Shown here in pieces: positions 1 through 9,620 of a stretch of 64,000 nucleotides of DNA. The DNA is taken from the NCBI RefSeq assembly GCF_000153105.1, contig NZ_CH672377.1:1396405-1460404 (forward strand). The letters run 5' to 3'. The position numbers and the translations under genes are program-made. The first letter of the stretch is position 1; each line of letters opens with the position of its first letter. Source of the stretch: Blastopirellula marina DSM 3645. Lineage in GTDB: Bacteria; Planctomycetota; Planctomycetia; Pirellulales; Pirellulaceae. The notes below the pieces were generated by a model. That model searched no databases. It was not told the DNA's origin and saw nothing but the letters and a program-made list of their open reading frames with translations.

Positions 1-524
1 TAACTGTGGAGCGTCGCTTGCTGGATCGATTTCCAAGAGGATGCGTTCCAGTTGCGCAAGAACGTGTCTTCCGCCGCGAATTGCGTGAGCAGCATGTTCT
101 CGTCGGTCAACGGCCACGCAACCGCCGTTTCGGCCGTACAGCCGCGAGCAAAACCGGCGAAGCGATTGCCGGGGCCCCAAGATGGCATGATCGCGACGAT
201 TTTATCTAAGTGCCATACTGCGACGCTTTGCTGATCAAGACTCCAGCGGACGTCCCAGTTATCGGGCTCTAGATCGGTGATCACCGCAGCCGCATTGATT
301 TGCGCATGCGGCAGTCGCGGGGGAAGCGCGGCGCTCATCTGCTCTTCGACCTGCGCCGCGTCACGGTTAGTGCTGTTGGCGACCCACAACGCATGAATTT
401 CGCGCGGCGTTTGCGGCGGAAAGACGTACAGATAAATGCTGTCGTTGTCCCCATCCACTTCGAGGATCGCGACTTTCGTCTCGAACAAGTTTGGCTGCTC
501 GCGGAGGATCACAGACTCTTTCAT
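1..524 (-). CDS. Unrecognised protein, 3' end beyond window
   Basis: An open frame of about 174 codons runs from an ATG at 524 off the left edge, so the C-terminus is missing. A GGAGAG ribosome binding site sits about 7 nt before the ATG. It starts 22 nt after the apt stop codon on the same strand, so it is probably co-transcribed with apt. The protein starts MKESVILREQ and looks soluble: no signal peptide or membrane segment. The visible part has several Trp-rich stretches (a WGPGNRF segment, then FLRNWNASSW near the edge). The composition suggests a small globular alpha/beta domain, but I do not recognise the family and assign no function. Confidence 0.7.
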   Translation of the reverse strand, partial: MKESVILREQPNLFETKVAILEVDGDNDSIYLYVFPPQTPREIHALWVANSTNRDAAQVEEQMSAALPPRLPHAQINAAAVITDLEPDNWDVRWSLDQQSVAVWHLDKIVAIMPSWGPGNRFAGFARGCTAETAVAWPLTDENMLLTQFAAEDTFLRNWNASSWKSIQQATLHS

Positions 525-546
525 CCGTCGCTCTCCAATTGGCAGA

Positions 547-1068
547 CTAATATTCGATTAAGCTGAAGCATTCGTGCGGAGCCACTTTGGCCGCACCGTC
601 CAGAAACTTCAGTTCGATCAAAAAGCAGCAACCGGCCACGGTCGCGCCGATTCGCTCGACCAGGTTCGCACAGGCTTTGATCGTGCCGCCGGTCGCCAAC
701 AGATCGTCCACCAACAGAACGTTCTGACCTTCGGAAACGCCGTCGATATGAATCTCAAGCGTGTCAGTGCCGTACTCTAGCTCGTACTGAAACGAATGCG
801 TGCTAAACGGCAGCTTGCCAGGCTTGCGAACCGGGACGAAGCCGACGCCCAGCTTGAGGGGCAACGGCGCGGCGAAGATAAAGCCGCGGGCTTCGGCCGC
901 GACGATTACATCGATCTTCTTCCCTTGGTAGTGAGCCGCCATCTTGTCGATCGCCGCTTCAAACGCCGTCGGGTCGGCCAACAGCGGCGTGATATCTTTA
1001 AACAGGATGCCCGGCTTGGGAAAGTCGGTGATATCACGGATGTAATCTTCGAGCTGGATTGGTTTCAT
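547..1068 (-). CDS. apt: Adenine phosphoribosyltransferase
   Basis: This enzyme converts adenine and PRPP to AMP and diphosphate in cytosolic purine salvage. The 173-residue length is typical for Apt. The N-terminus has the family signature DFPKPGILFKDITPLL (residues 15-30), followed by AAEARGF (58-63) and the PRPP-binding loop VLLVDDLLATGGT (about 117-129) with its paired Asp residues. It starts at ATG 1068, just downstream of the sigma-factor terminator, and is followed closely by an unknown gene that may share its transcript. Nothing is missing or unusual. A related phosphoribosyltransferase is excluded by the FPKPGI signature, which is specific to Apt. Confidence 0.95.
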   Translation of the reverse strand: MKPIQLEDYIRDITDFPKPGILFKDITPLLADPTAFEAAIDKMAAHYQGKKIDVIVAAEARGFIFAAPLPLKLGVGFVPVRKPGKLPFSTHSFQYELEYGTDTLEIHIDGVSEGQNVLLVDDLLATGGTIKACANLVERIGATVAGCCFLIELKFLDGAAKVAPHECFSLIEY

Positions 1069-1085
1069 CGATACTCACTGCGCGC

Positions 1086-1122
1086 AAAAAAAGACCACCT
1101 GAATGACGAGCGCTCAGGTGGT
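1086..1122 (-). terminator. Rho-independent terminator after sigma factor gene
   Basis: On the minus strand a 9-bp perfect stem (ACCACCTGA / TCAGGTGGT, loop of 11) is followed by C and a run of seven T. It lies 57 nt past the sigma-factor stop codon and just before apt, so it should separate the two transcripts. Confidence 0.85.
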
Positions 1123-1178
1123 GAATATACGCGGTTTGGCCAGAGGGCGAAAGTCAGGGCCCCTGGCCGCCGTAGGGA

Positions 1179-2069
1179 CTAGCGGCGAGCCAGGCGGCGA
1201 CGAAACGGGCCTTCCAGCTCTCGTTCGCGCGGATCTTGCAAGCCTTCGGCCAATTTGCCGAGCGCCTCGGTCTCGATTTGGCGAACGCGTTCACGCGTCA
1301 GACCGAGCTTCTCGCCGATCTCTTTTAGCGTGTGCGGGTCCATTCCTTCCAGACCAAAACGCATCCGCAGCACGGTCGCCTCGCGGCCGTCCATCGTTTT
1401 CAGCATCTGCATAACGTTCTTCAGGTCGTCATGCTCGACCATCTCGTCTTCGGGGTTCTTCAGACGATCGTCCATCACCATCTCGCCCAGCGACCAGCCG
1501 CTATCGGCTTGATCGGTCTGGGGAGTCGAGTTGTAGATCTTGATCGCTTTTTTGATGATCGGCAGCTTCTTCTTCGGCAGCCCTAACACGCGGGCAATCT
1601 CTTCCGGAGTCGGCGTGCGCCCGAGTTCTTCGGTCAAGCGATTGGTCGCACGACGCCATTTGGACAGCAGTTCGACCATGTAGGCCGGAATGCGAATCGT
1701 TTTGGCGCAGTTGATCAAAGCTCGTTTGATCGACTGCTTGATCCAGTAGCTAGCGTACGTGCTAAAACGCGTACCCATCGCCGGGTCAAAGCCTTCGACC
1801 GCTCGCAGTAGTCCAAGATTGCCTTCTTCGATCAAGTCTTGCAGACCCAGTCCTTTGCCGGTGTATCCACGAGCGATGTTCACCACCAATCGCAAATTCG
1901 CCCGAACCATACGGTCCCGCGCATTGACGTCGCCTTCACCAATCAACTTCGCGAGGTCTTTCTCGTCTTTGGCGGACAAGAGGGCCGTTTCGTTGATTTC
2001 GCGCAGGTACGTCTCCAGCGGGCTCTGAACTGATTCTTCCTTGATCTCTTTTTTCTGTTGAGTCGCCAT
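1179..2069 (-). CDS. RNA polymerase sigma-70 family factor (primary/group 2 type)
   Basis: This 296-residue sigma factor directs RNA polymerase to -35/-10 promoters. The order is: region 1.2 (SPLETYLREINETALLSA, from about residue 16), region 2 with DLIEEGNLGLLRAV and the -10-reading helix FSTYASYWIKQSIKRA, region 3 starting at IRIPAYMVELL, and region 4 ending in the helix-turn-helix LKEIGEKLGLTRERVRQIE. It lacks the long acidic region 1.1 of classical RpoD, so by length it fits a group 2 or short primary sigma factor. I leave the symbol blank because RpoD, SigA and RpoS-like names cannot be separated from sequence alone. ATG 2069 is the only sensible start. Its own hairpin terminator follows, and rpsA lies upstream behind another terminator. 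Confidence 0.9.
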   Translation of the reverse strand: MATQQKKEIKEESVQSPLETYLREINETALLSAKDEKDLAKLIGEGDVNARDRMVRANLRLVVNIARGYTGKGLGLQDLIEEGNLGLLRAVEGFDPAMGTRFSTYASYWIKQSIKRALINCAKTIRIPAYMVELLSKWRRATNRLTEELGRTPTPEEIARVLGLPKKKLPIIKKAIKIYNSTPQTDQADSGWSLGEMVMDDRLKNPEDEMVEHDDLKNVMQMLKTMDGREATVLRMRFGLEGMDPHTLKEIGEKLGLTRERVRQIETEALGKLAEGLQDPRERELEGPFRRRLARR

Positions 2070-2204
2070 ATCGTCCGATAGCTCACGGTGCGGGGGAGGG
2101 CGTTGCTGGCACTTAGGATGCTATCGTCGAATTTGTCTCCAAATCTCAACCCTCCGGCAAAACGGCGCAGGTGAACCGGATGTGCGGGAGGTTCGGAGAG
2201 GCGC

Positions 2205-2242
2205 AAAAAAAACGACCCCAACGATTGACTCGTTGGGGTCGT
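2205..2242 (-). terminator. Rho-independent terminator after rpsA
   Basis: On the minus strand a 13-bp perfect stem (ACGACCCCAACGA / TCGTTGGGGTCGT, loop GTCAA) runs directly into eight T. It lies about 60 nt past the rpsA stop and is the strongest intrinsic terminator in the window. Confidence 0.92.
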
Positions 2243-2301
2243 GATAGTTTTACCGATTGCCGCCCCAAATCGGGGCGATAAGCGAGCCGGAAGGTTCGGT
2301 T

Positions 2302-4212
<1,911 letters not shown>

Positions 4213-4572
4213 ACGAAAAAGGGAAACACCTAGCCTAAAACTTGCGGGCAACCCGGCCTGCCGCTCGTTCGGCTCCAAAAGTTAATGAACTACGTACCCG
4301 ATCGGGGCGGCGCCACACGGCGCCTTATCAACCGTCAACAATCGGGCGAGAACAGGAAAAAATAGCAAATTTGTCAAGTCCAATCAACCGCGCTACCCCC
4401 ACGCAGGCTGCGAAATCGCTGCAATGAGCAATAAACTGGGACAACTACGACGGACTTGGCGTACGACCGAACTTCCAACGTCGCTGCAGCTCCCCCATTT
4501 CCTCGCAATTCCGAGGGGCGAACTTTAAAATAAGCCGGAAATCGATCGCCGCCGTCACCCGGAAAACCAGCC
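4213..4572. other. Divergent intergenic region rpsA / hypothetical gene
   Basis: These 360 bp separate two genes read away from each other and should hold both promoters. Apart from the TTGACA box for rpsA I see a GC-rich palindromic patch (GGCGCC repeated near 4306-4325) and an A-rich stretch at 4356-4370. No RNA gene or conserved small open frame is evident. Confidence 0.5.
4349..4377 (-). promoter_or_regulatory. Possible promoter for rpsA
   Basis: On the minus strand a perfect -35 TTGACA is followed after 17 nt by TGTTCT, which is a poor -10. Its place about 140 nt before the rpsA start codon is reasonable. The weak -10 keeps confidence low. Confidence 0.35.
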
Positions 4573-5688
4573 ATGAACGCGATCCGCCGATTCTCAAGAC
4601 TTGTCGAAGTCGCCCGGCAGCTGCCAGAGATCGAACCGCCGATCGACGATCCGACCGACGAAGAAGTCGACAACTACCTTGCCGCCCAGCGAACTTCGAT
4701 GATCACGATTCGCGAACTTCTGCTGCAGCCATGCCGAAATCGGACGCCCGAAAATGGCCCAAGCTGGCGAGCCGCTTTCGAAAATCTCCAAGTAATTCGC
4801 AATCTGGCCCGCGTCCTCCTACGCTCTTCAGAAGCACACGAACGCCGCGACGACCTGGCTGGCGCCGTCGACGAGGCCAAATATTGCTTTCGCCTTGGGT
4901 TGGCTGTGCGAAACGGCGGACTGATGACTGACTATCTCGTCTCGGTTGCGGTCGAAGGCTGCGGCATGCACCGCTTGCGACGCCTGCGCCATATAATCCC
5001 CCGCGAATTACGGCGAGAGATCATTCGATATGTGGAAATGCACGAAGCCGCGCGAGAACCCTACGGTGCGATTGCGGACCGCGACGCGGTGTGGGATGCG
5101 AACTTCGGCGCCAAAATCCCGAAAACCACCGAAGAATCAAAGGACATTCTCTACGCCACCGAATTAGATGCGGAAGAGCGGCGCATCGCCGAGCACGCAT
5201 TTCGCGAATTTCACAGCGGCACGCCTGGAGAAGCCCTGTCCCGCCGCAAGCAGCAATTCGAAGAGCCGGACCTGCGAATTTTATCGCTGCAGCGACTGTT
5301 GCGAATTGAGCTGGCGCTCATGATCCGATGGCGCGAAAGCGGCGGATACTATCCACCACTGCTCGAGGATTTGGCGCCTGAATACTTGTCGGCAGTTCCG
5401 CTGGATCCCCATAGCCGAGAGCCGTATCGTTATCGCCTAACAGGCGAAGACCGAATTCTCTACGGACTCAACGCTCAGCAGATTGATCACGGCGGACTGC
5501 CCGGCGACGTGATCAGCGTAAGCTGCGGCGCAGCCGACCTGTTTCTCGACATGGACGACTACGACGATCAGGAACTGAATGAACCATGGCGGCCGGGCTT
5601 CGTCGTTCGAATGGCCGAGCTATTCTCGCTGCAATGGCTAACGCGGACTTGGATCTTGAATTCGATCAAAAGGATATTCCGCGTGTAG
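4573..5688 (+). CDS. Hypothetical protein
   Basis: A 371-residue protein of unknown function. It is mostly charged and helical, with no convincing signal peptide or membrane segment. A C-terminal motif reads PPLLEDLAPEYLSAVPLDP followed by SREPYRYRL and YGLN. This Pro/Leu-rich 'choose a region, Leu-Val-Pro-xDP-bounded' pattern recurs in many planctomycete hypothetical proteins, and I regard it as family-typical rather than functionally informative. ATG 4573 is preceded only by a weak GGAAAA. It stands alone on the plus strand and converges on the lipoprotein gene that ends at 5795. Confidence 0.75.
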   Translation: MNAIRRFSRLVEVARQLPEIEPPIDDPTDEEVDNYLAAQRTSMITIRELLLQPCRNRTPENGPSWRAAFENLQVIRNLARVLLRSSEAHERRDDLAGAVDEAKYCFRLGLAVRNGGLMTDYLVSVAVEGCGMHRLRRLRHIIPRELRREIIRYVEMHEAAREPYGAIADRDAVWDANFGAKIPKTTEESKDILYATELDAEERRIAEHAFREFHSGTPGEALSRRKQQFEEPDLRILSLQRLLRIELALMIRWRESGGYYPPLLEDLAPEYLSAVPLDPHSREPYRYRLTGEDRILYGLNAQQIDHGGLPGDVISVSCGAADLFLDMDDYDDQELNEPWRPGFVVRMAELFSLQWLTRTWILNSIKRIFRV

Positions 5689-5721
5689 CGCCGCTCTTAC
5701 TGTGCGGAGGAATGGGGCAAG

Positions 5722-5759
5722 AAACCAAACAAGTCGTCAGCACGATTGCAGACGACTTG
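5722..5759 (-). terminator. Probable terminator after first lipoprotein gene
   Basis: On the minus strand CAAGTCGTC and GACGACTTG form a 9-bp stem with a 12-nt loop, followed by TTTGGTTTCT. The T-run is interrupted. It corresponds in position and in the GTCGTC/GACGAC core to the stronger terminator at 7744-7778, as expected if both came from one duplication. Confidence 0.6.
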
Positions 5760-5794
5760 CTTTGCTGCGGTTCTGAATGCTGAAAGCCGCGCGG

Positions 5795-6208
5795 TTATTT
5801 TCCCTTCAGATCAAACGTAAACTCGTTTGGACCTTCCTGGGTAACTTCGGCATTCATGCTGGAAGTTTGATCAGCGTATTTGCGCGGCAGTACGTCCGCT
5901 GGCCCATCAGCGTCGCCGTAGATAAATGTCACTTTATGCGGCCCCAACTCGGCGCCGTGGGTACTGCCGGTGTATTTCAAACGAAATTTCCCAGCGGCGT
6001 CGGTCAAGCCATGTGAAGCATGCCCCCCAGATTCTGGATCGAACATTATCGACACATTCTCAACCGGCTTGCCGTTGACGGTGACCGCGCCGGTTACCTC
6101 GGCAAGTTCTGGATAATTGGAGTTCCGTCCAGCACATCCGGCGCCAAGCCCGACAATGACCGCCGCGCACAGCAGCAAACGAGAAAGCTTTGAAATTGAT
6201 GTCTGCAT
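5795..6208 (-). CDS. Lipoprotein, carboxypeptidase regulatory-like domain
   Basis: A 137-residue predicted lipoprotein. A short signal peptide (LLLCAAVIVGLGAGC) ends in a lipobox Cys near residue 25. After it comes a transthyretin/carboxypeptidase-regulatory-like beta domain marked by EVTGAVTVNGKPVENVSIMF and a later G-x-F-x-L-x-Y strand. The C-terminus is SMNAEVTQEGPNEFTFDLKGK. It starts 12 nt after the stop codon of the upstream DUF1559 gene, so the two are almost certainly one operon. The paralogue at 7816-8244 is close along its whole length. I infer that it is membrane-anchored and works with its DUF1559 neighbour, but its role is unknown. Confidence 0.85.
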   Translation of the reverse strand: MQTSISKLSRLLLCAAVIVGLGAGCAGRNSNYPELAEVTGAVTVNGKPVENVSIMFDPESGGHASHGLTDAAGKFRLKYTGSTHGAELGPHKVTFIYGDADGPADVLPRKYADQTSSMNAEVTQEGPNEFTFDLKGK

Positions 6209-6220
6209 GAGTGCGATTCC

Positions 6221-7231
6221 TTAGTATTCCCCTAAGACGTTGCCATCGGAGATGCTTGTGAGATTGTTGAGGGTAGTCGCATTCGTCGTGTCGCTTAAAA
6301 AATGAACCGAAGCATCCGTGAAGAGCATATTTAACCCACCGGGATGATTGCTGCCCGGAGTCCATGCGTACGGCTTTTTCGTGTCGACCCCTGACTCAAT
6401 CCGAGTTGTATTGACGCCCATCGACAAATAGAGCCAGTACGTGTTCGTCCAGGTTCCCCAAAAGGGTCCGAAGTAATCTCCCGACTTGAGCATGCGACTT
6501 TCACACAACAGGAATGAATTGCTCGTACCATCCGTGATGTCGCGAATTTTGCTGGAGCCGTTCACGCCGAAAGCAGGTCGTTCTGACGAAGTATTGAGCG
6601 AAGCGCCCCAGACCATGTTTTTGATTTGGCTATTGTCCTGCCATCGGCGAGTCAGAGTCCCGTAGCTCGTACGGCGATAGTCCTTTTGTTGATAGTGGCT
6701 ATTTGTGTTCTTGCCCGGTACATCGCCCGGGTCCGAGGGACAAACGAAGGCGTCGATTTGCACATTTTTGATCGCGTTCATGTTGCTGGTCACCTGCGCG
6801 GTCTCAACCGGAGCTGCTACACCAGTCGTGTCGGTGGACGCAGAGAGCCCGACCGCGTACCGGAAGTCGATCTTGTCGTAGAGATTTCCTTGTTCAAGGA
6901 ACGGCAAGATCATCAACTGAAACGTCGTGTTACGAACGTTACCGTCCCAATTTCCGGTCGGGATTTCATCAATGTTGCAATGATTACAACCTGGATTGAT
7001 GACCGCCGGAGGAAACGCCCCGTGCGTGTCATGGTAGTTGTGCAGCGCCAAACCAATCTGCTTCAGATTGCTGGTGCACTGCATTCGGCGAGCCGCTTCG
7101 CGGGCCTGTTGCACGGCAGGCAACAACAGCGCGATCAAGACGCCGATAATCGCAATCACCACCAGCAACTCGACCAGCGTAAAACCGATTGAGTTTGTAC
7201 GAACATTGCGAAGCCGATTCGCGTTTTTCAT
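6221..7231 (-). CDS. DUF1559 prepilin-like protein (copy A)
   Basis: A 336-residue type II secretion/pilin-like protein of the DUF1559 family, expanded in planctomycetes. The N-terminus carries the prepilin signature [20 protein letters not shown]: a Gly cleaved by prepilin peptidase, Phe+1, Glu+5 and a hydrophobic helix. It is followed by [17 protein letters not shown]. The C-terminal region has the family's H-x9-D signature (HPGG...FTDAS), with DA in place of the usual DG. I start at ATG 7231 ([10 protein letters not shown]), which has AGGAG about 7 nt upstream. A longer in-frame opening to 7441 covers only leader DNA. The paralogue at 8264-9268 is very similar. Confidence 0.92.
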   Translation of the reverse strand: MKNANRLRNVRTNSIGFTLVELLVVIAIIGVLIALLLPAVQQAREAARRMQCTSNLKQIGLALHNYHDTHGAFPPAVINPGCNHCNIDEIPTGNWDGNVRNTTFQLMILPFLEQGNLYDKIDFRYAVGLSASTDTTGVAAPVETAQVTSNMNAIKNVQIDAFVCPSDPGDVPGKNTNSHYQQKDYRRTSYGTLTRRWQDNSQIKNMVWGASLNTSSERPAFGVNGSSKIRDITDGTSNSFLLCESRMLKSGDYFGPFWGTWTNTYWLYLSMGVNTTRIESGVDTKKPYAWTPGSNHPGGLNMLFTDASVHFLSDTTNATTLNNLTSISDGNVLGEY

Positions 7232-7453
7232 TTTCGCTCCTTGTCCGCCTCGAAGGACCAAACGGACGTCAAGACTATAAAAAAATAAGAATAGAATGCC
7301 TTGGATTACACCCAGGACTACGGCTTCGTACAGTAGCCATATTGGGATTGTGGAGCTACGAGCCCCCAGAAAAGAGTTAATGCGGCCTGAACAGGCCCTA
7401 TAAATGAAAAAAAACTCAATTCTTTTGTGCAGCAAAATCAACCCTATAGGGGG

Positions 7454-7481
7454 ATTTTACCCACCGACAGACCTAGGTCAA
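7454..7481 (-). promoter_or_regulatory. Sigma-70-type promoter of DUF1559 copy A
   Basis: On the minus strand TTGACC, a 16-nt spacer and TAAAAT match the housekeeping consensus. The promoter of copy B has the same TTGACCTAGGT start and the same spacing, with TAGAAT. Conservation in both copies supports it. The predicted start lies about 215 nt before the start codon, so the mRNA has a long leader. Confidence 0.75.
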
Positions 7482-7578
7482 CAAATACCCAGAAAAAAAC
7501 ACAGGACAACCAGTTTATTTTTTGGGGCCTCGCCAGGATGATCAACGCCGCGCGCCTCTAATTATTAATTCGCTGCGA

Positions 7579-7720
7579 TTAAGGGGGACAGATTCCGACA
7601 CTCTTTGAAGCACTGGTCGCTCTTGCCATTGTTGGAGCGAGATATTTCGCGTCAGCGTGTCATGCCCCAGTTCGATCGAACCTCACGATAAAATCGCTGG
7701 ATTGCCAACGAAGTTTGGCT
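7579..7720 (-). pseudogene. Decayed 3' end of a DUF2071 gene
   Basis: The minus strand here aligns by eye with the last ~45 codons of the intact gene at 9621-10361. A reading frame gives an LGHDTLTRNIS segment, then QQWQERPVLQRVSES, matching LDHALLMRNIP...HQWQGRAAIQGLSES. An in-frame TGA interrupts it, and there is no upstream part. It sits exactly where the intact gene's 3' end sits relative to copy B, so it marks the edge of the duplicated unit. Confidence 0.75.
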
Positions 7721-7743
7721 CAAAAGACGAGCACCTCTCGACA

Positions 7744-7778
7744 CAAAAAAAGTCGTCAGAGGATTTCCCTGACGACTT
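7744..7778 (-). terminator. Rho-independent terminator after second lipoprotein gene
   Basis: On the minus strand AGTCGTCAG and CTGACGACT form a 9-bp stem (loop GGAAATCCT) followed by a run of seven T. It lies about 40 nt past the lipoprotein stop at 7816. Confidence 0.85.
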
Positions 7779-7815
7779 CGCGGTCATGCTATAGATGGTT
7801 CTTGCAACGGCGAAT

Positions 7816-8244
7816 CTACCTCCCCTTCAAGTCAAACGTAAACTCGTTGGGGCCTTCTTGAGTGACTTCGGCATTCATACTGGCCGTTTGATCAGCGTAC
7901 TTGCGAGGCAGCACATTCGCTGGGCCGTCGGCGTCGTTGTAAATGAACAGGACGTCATGTCGTCCCAAGGTTGCCCCAGCTGCGCTGCCGGAATATTTCA
8001 GTTGAAACTTCCCTTCAGCGTCGGTTGTTCCACGAGACGCATGGCCTCCGGCCTCGGGGTTGAACACAACGGCAACATTTTGAACCGGCTTGCCGTTAAC
8101 GGTGACAACACCGGTCACTTCGGCAAGATCGGGGTGCGACGCGTCGCGGCCCAAACAGCCTGCTCCAAGTGATATCGTGAGTATTGCGAACAGCATCACG
8201 CGAGTGAGCATGGGCATTGTCTTCTGGATCGAGGTTTCCTTCAT
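7816..8244 (-). CDS. Lipoprotein, carboxypeptidase regulatory-like domain
   Basis: A 142-residue predicted lipoprotein and paralogue of the 5795-6208 product. The signal peptide ends in ISLGAGC. The beta domain follows, with EVTGVVTVNGKPVQNVAVVF, and the C-terminus is NEFTFDLKGR. I chose ATG 8244 (MKETSIQKT), which has AAAGGAAA upstream; an opening to 8337 would overlap the DUF1559 gene. MPMLTRVML a few residues later is another possible start. It lies 19 nt after the DUF1559 stop codon and is followed by a strong terminator, so the pair forms a two-gene transcript. The function is unknown; the lipid anchor is inferred from the Cys. Confidence 0.85.
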   Translation of the reverse strand: MKETSIQKTMPMLTRVMLFAILTISLGAGCLGRDASHPDLAEVTGVVTVNGKPVQNVAVVFNPEAGGHASRGTTDAEGKFQLKYSGSAAGATLGRHDVLFIYNDADGPANVLPRKYADQTASMNAEVTQEGPNEFTFDLKGR

Positions 8245-8263
8245 CGGACGACAATTTCCTTTC

Positions 8264-9268
8264 TTAGTATTCGCCCAAGACGTTGCCGTCGGCGATTTTG
8301 GCAAGGTTGTACAACGTATTTGAATCTGCGGTTTCACTTAAAAAGTGAACCGACGCGTCGGCAAATAACGAATTGCAGCCGCCTGGATGATGGCTTCCCG
8401 GGGTCCATGCATAGGGCTTTTTCGAGTCAATTCCCGTGGTGGTGTCGACATAGGTTGAATTGATTCCGCTGGTCATTTTAAGCCAGTAGGTATTCGTCCA
8501 AGTTCCCCAGTAGGGACCGTAATTCGTCGACGATTTCGTCATTCGCGTTTCACAAAGCAGCAATGAGTTGCTCGTGCCGTCGATGATGTCGCGAATTTTA
8601 CTTGAACCATTGGTCCCGAATGCAGGACGGAGATTCGACGTGTTCGCGCTCGATCCCCAGAGCAAGTTTGGGTTGTGGGAATTGTCATCCCAACCTTGAG
8701 TAATCACGCCGTAACTTGTGCGGGAATACTTGGTGGTGTAGTAGTGATCGGAAGAAGACGTATTCGTTCCGGGCAGATCTCCGGGATCAGAAGGACATGC
8801 AAAAACATCCAGATGGACATCTTTGATCGCATTCATATTGTTCGTCGCATCAGCAGCGACTGGATCGGTCATGTCTGCATGCGCCGAAAGACCAACCGGG
8901 TATCGGAAGTCAATTTTGTCGTACAGATTCCCTTGTTCCAGAAACGGCAAGATCATCAGCTGAAACGTCGTGTTGCGAACATTTCCGTCCCAGTTTCCGG
9001 TTGTGATATCGTCGCAATCTCGACACCCCGGATTGATCGTTGCCGGTGGAAACGCTTTGTGAGTGTCATGGTAGTTGTGTAGGGCCAAACCGTGTTGCTT
9101 CAGATTGTTGGTGCACTGCATCCGGCGAGCCGCTTCGCGGGCCTGCTGCACGGCAGGCAACAACAGCGCGATCAAGACGCCGATAATCGCAATCACCACC
9201 AGCAACTCGACCAGCGTAAAGCCGAATGAGTTTGTACGAACATTGCGAAGCCGATTCGCGTTTTTCAT
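8264..9268 (-). CDS. DUF1559 prepilin-like protein (copy B)
   Basis: A 334-residue protein of the DUF1559 family. [23 protein letters not shown] gives a 15-residue basic leader, a prepilin cleavage site before Phe and the hydrophobic helix. Later come [18 protein letters not shown], typical of the family, and the HPGG...FADAS signature near the C-terminus. ATG 9268 has AGGAG at the expected distance. It is closely similar to 6221-7231 over the whole length, including the stretch [20 protein letters not shown], so the two arose by a recent duplication. The main differences lie in the middle third. Confidence 0.92.
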   Translation of the reverse strand: MKNANRLRNVRTNSFGFTLVELLVVIAIIGVLIALLLPAVQQAREAARRMQCTNNLKQHGLALHNYHDTHKAFPPATINPGCRDCDDITTGNWDGNVRNTTFQLMILPFLEQGNLYDKIDFRYPVGLSAHADMTDPVAADATNNMNAIKDVHLDVFACPSDPGDLPGTNTSSSDHYYTTKYSRTSYGVITQGWDDNSHNPNLLWGSSANTSNLRPAFGTNGSSKIRDIIDGTSNSLLLCETRMTKSSTNYGPYWGTWTNTYWLKMTSGINSTYVDTTTGIDSKKPYAWTPGSHHPGGCNSLFADASVHFLSETADSNTLYNLAKIADGNVLGEY

Positions 9269-9620
9269 TTTCGCTCCTTGTCCAGCTCGCAGGATCAAGC
9301 GGACGCCTTGGGGGAAGAACAGACTGATAATTCAAAAACCTCGCCGACCGGCGGAATCACAACTTCAAACAGAAGCTTGGTAGACATTGTGACATATCAA
9401 ACCCCAGATGCGGCCTAATGTGTTCCGATCGGGCGATATAAATGAGAAAAAAACTCAAAGATTTTGCGAGATGACCATACCGGCGCCGTACAGGATTCTA
9501 ACAACCGGCGAACCTAGGTCAACGAACGTCCTGAAAACATCGATTGAACACCCACAATTTGTGCCGGCTATTTCCCCTAGCGACCTTTCGTGCACGCCAT
9601 TAATCGCCAGATGATCCTAT
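9269..9620 (-). other. Leader and promoter region of copy B
   Basis: These 352 bp hold the copy B promoter and a leader of about 220 nt. The leader shares with copy A a T-rich run ending in CATTTATA and a GGCC-rich patch. In copy A this patch is a small hairpin (GGCCT/AGGCC at 7384-7397), which copy B has lost. No further open frame stands out. Confidence 0.6.
9495..9522 (-). promoter_or_regulatory. Sigma-70-type promoter of DUF1559 copy B
   Basis: On the minus strand TTGACC, a 16-nt spacer and TAGAAT. The first 11 bases (TTGACCTAGGT) are identical to the copy A promoter. The predicted transcript start is about 220 nt before the start codon. Confidence 0.75.

Larger units (their letters stand above)
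5722..7720 (-). repeat. Tandem duplication, copy A
   Basis: On the minus strand this unit holds, in order: a decayed 3' end of a DUF2071 gene, a promoter, a ~215-nt leader, a DUF1559 gene, a lipoprotein gene and a hairpin terminator. Copy B (7744-9760) has the same order and similar sequence. The two DUF1559 proteins are alike along their whole length, and the leaders share a TTGACCTAGGT box, a T-rich tract ending in CATTTATA and GGCC-rich sequence near the same place. Confidence 0.8.

Noticed and set aside
7232-7441. N-terminal extension of the DUF1559 copy A protein
   Set aside because: The extension covers the leader, lacks a ribosome site, and the prepilin leader starts cleanly at 7231.
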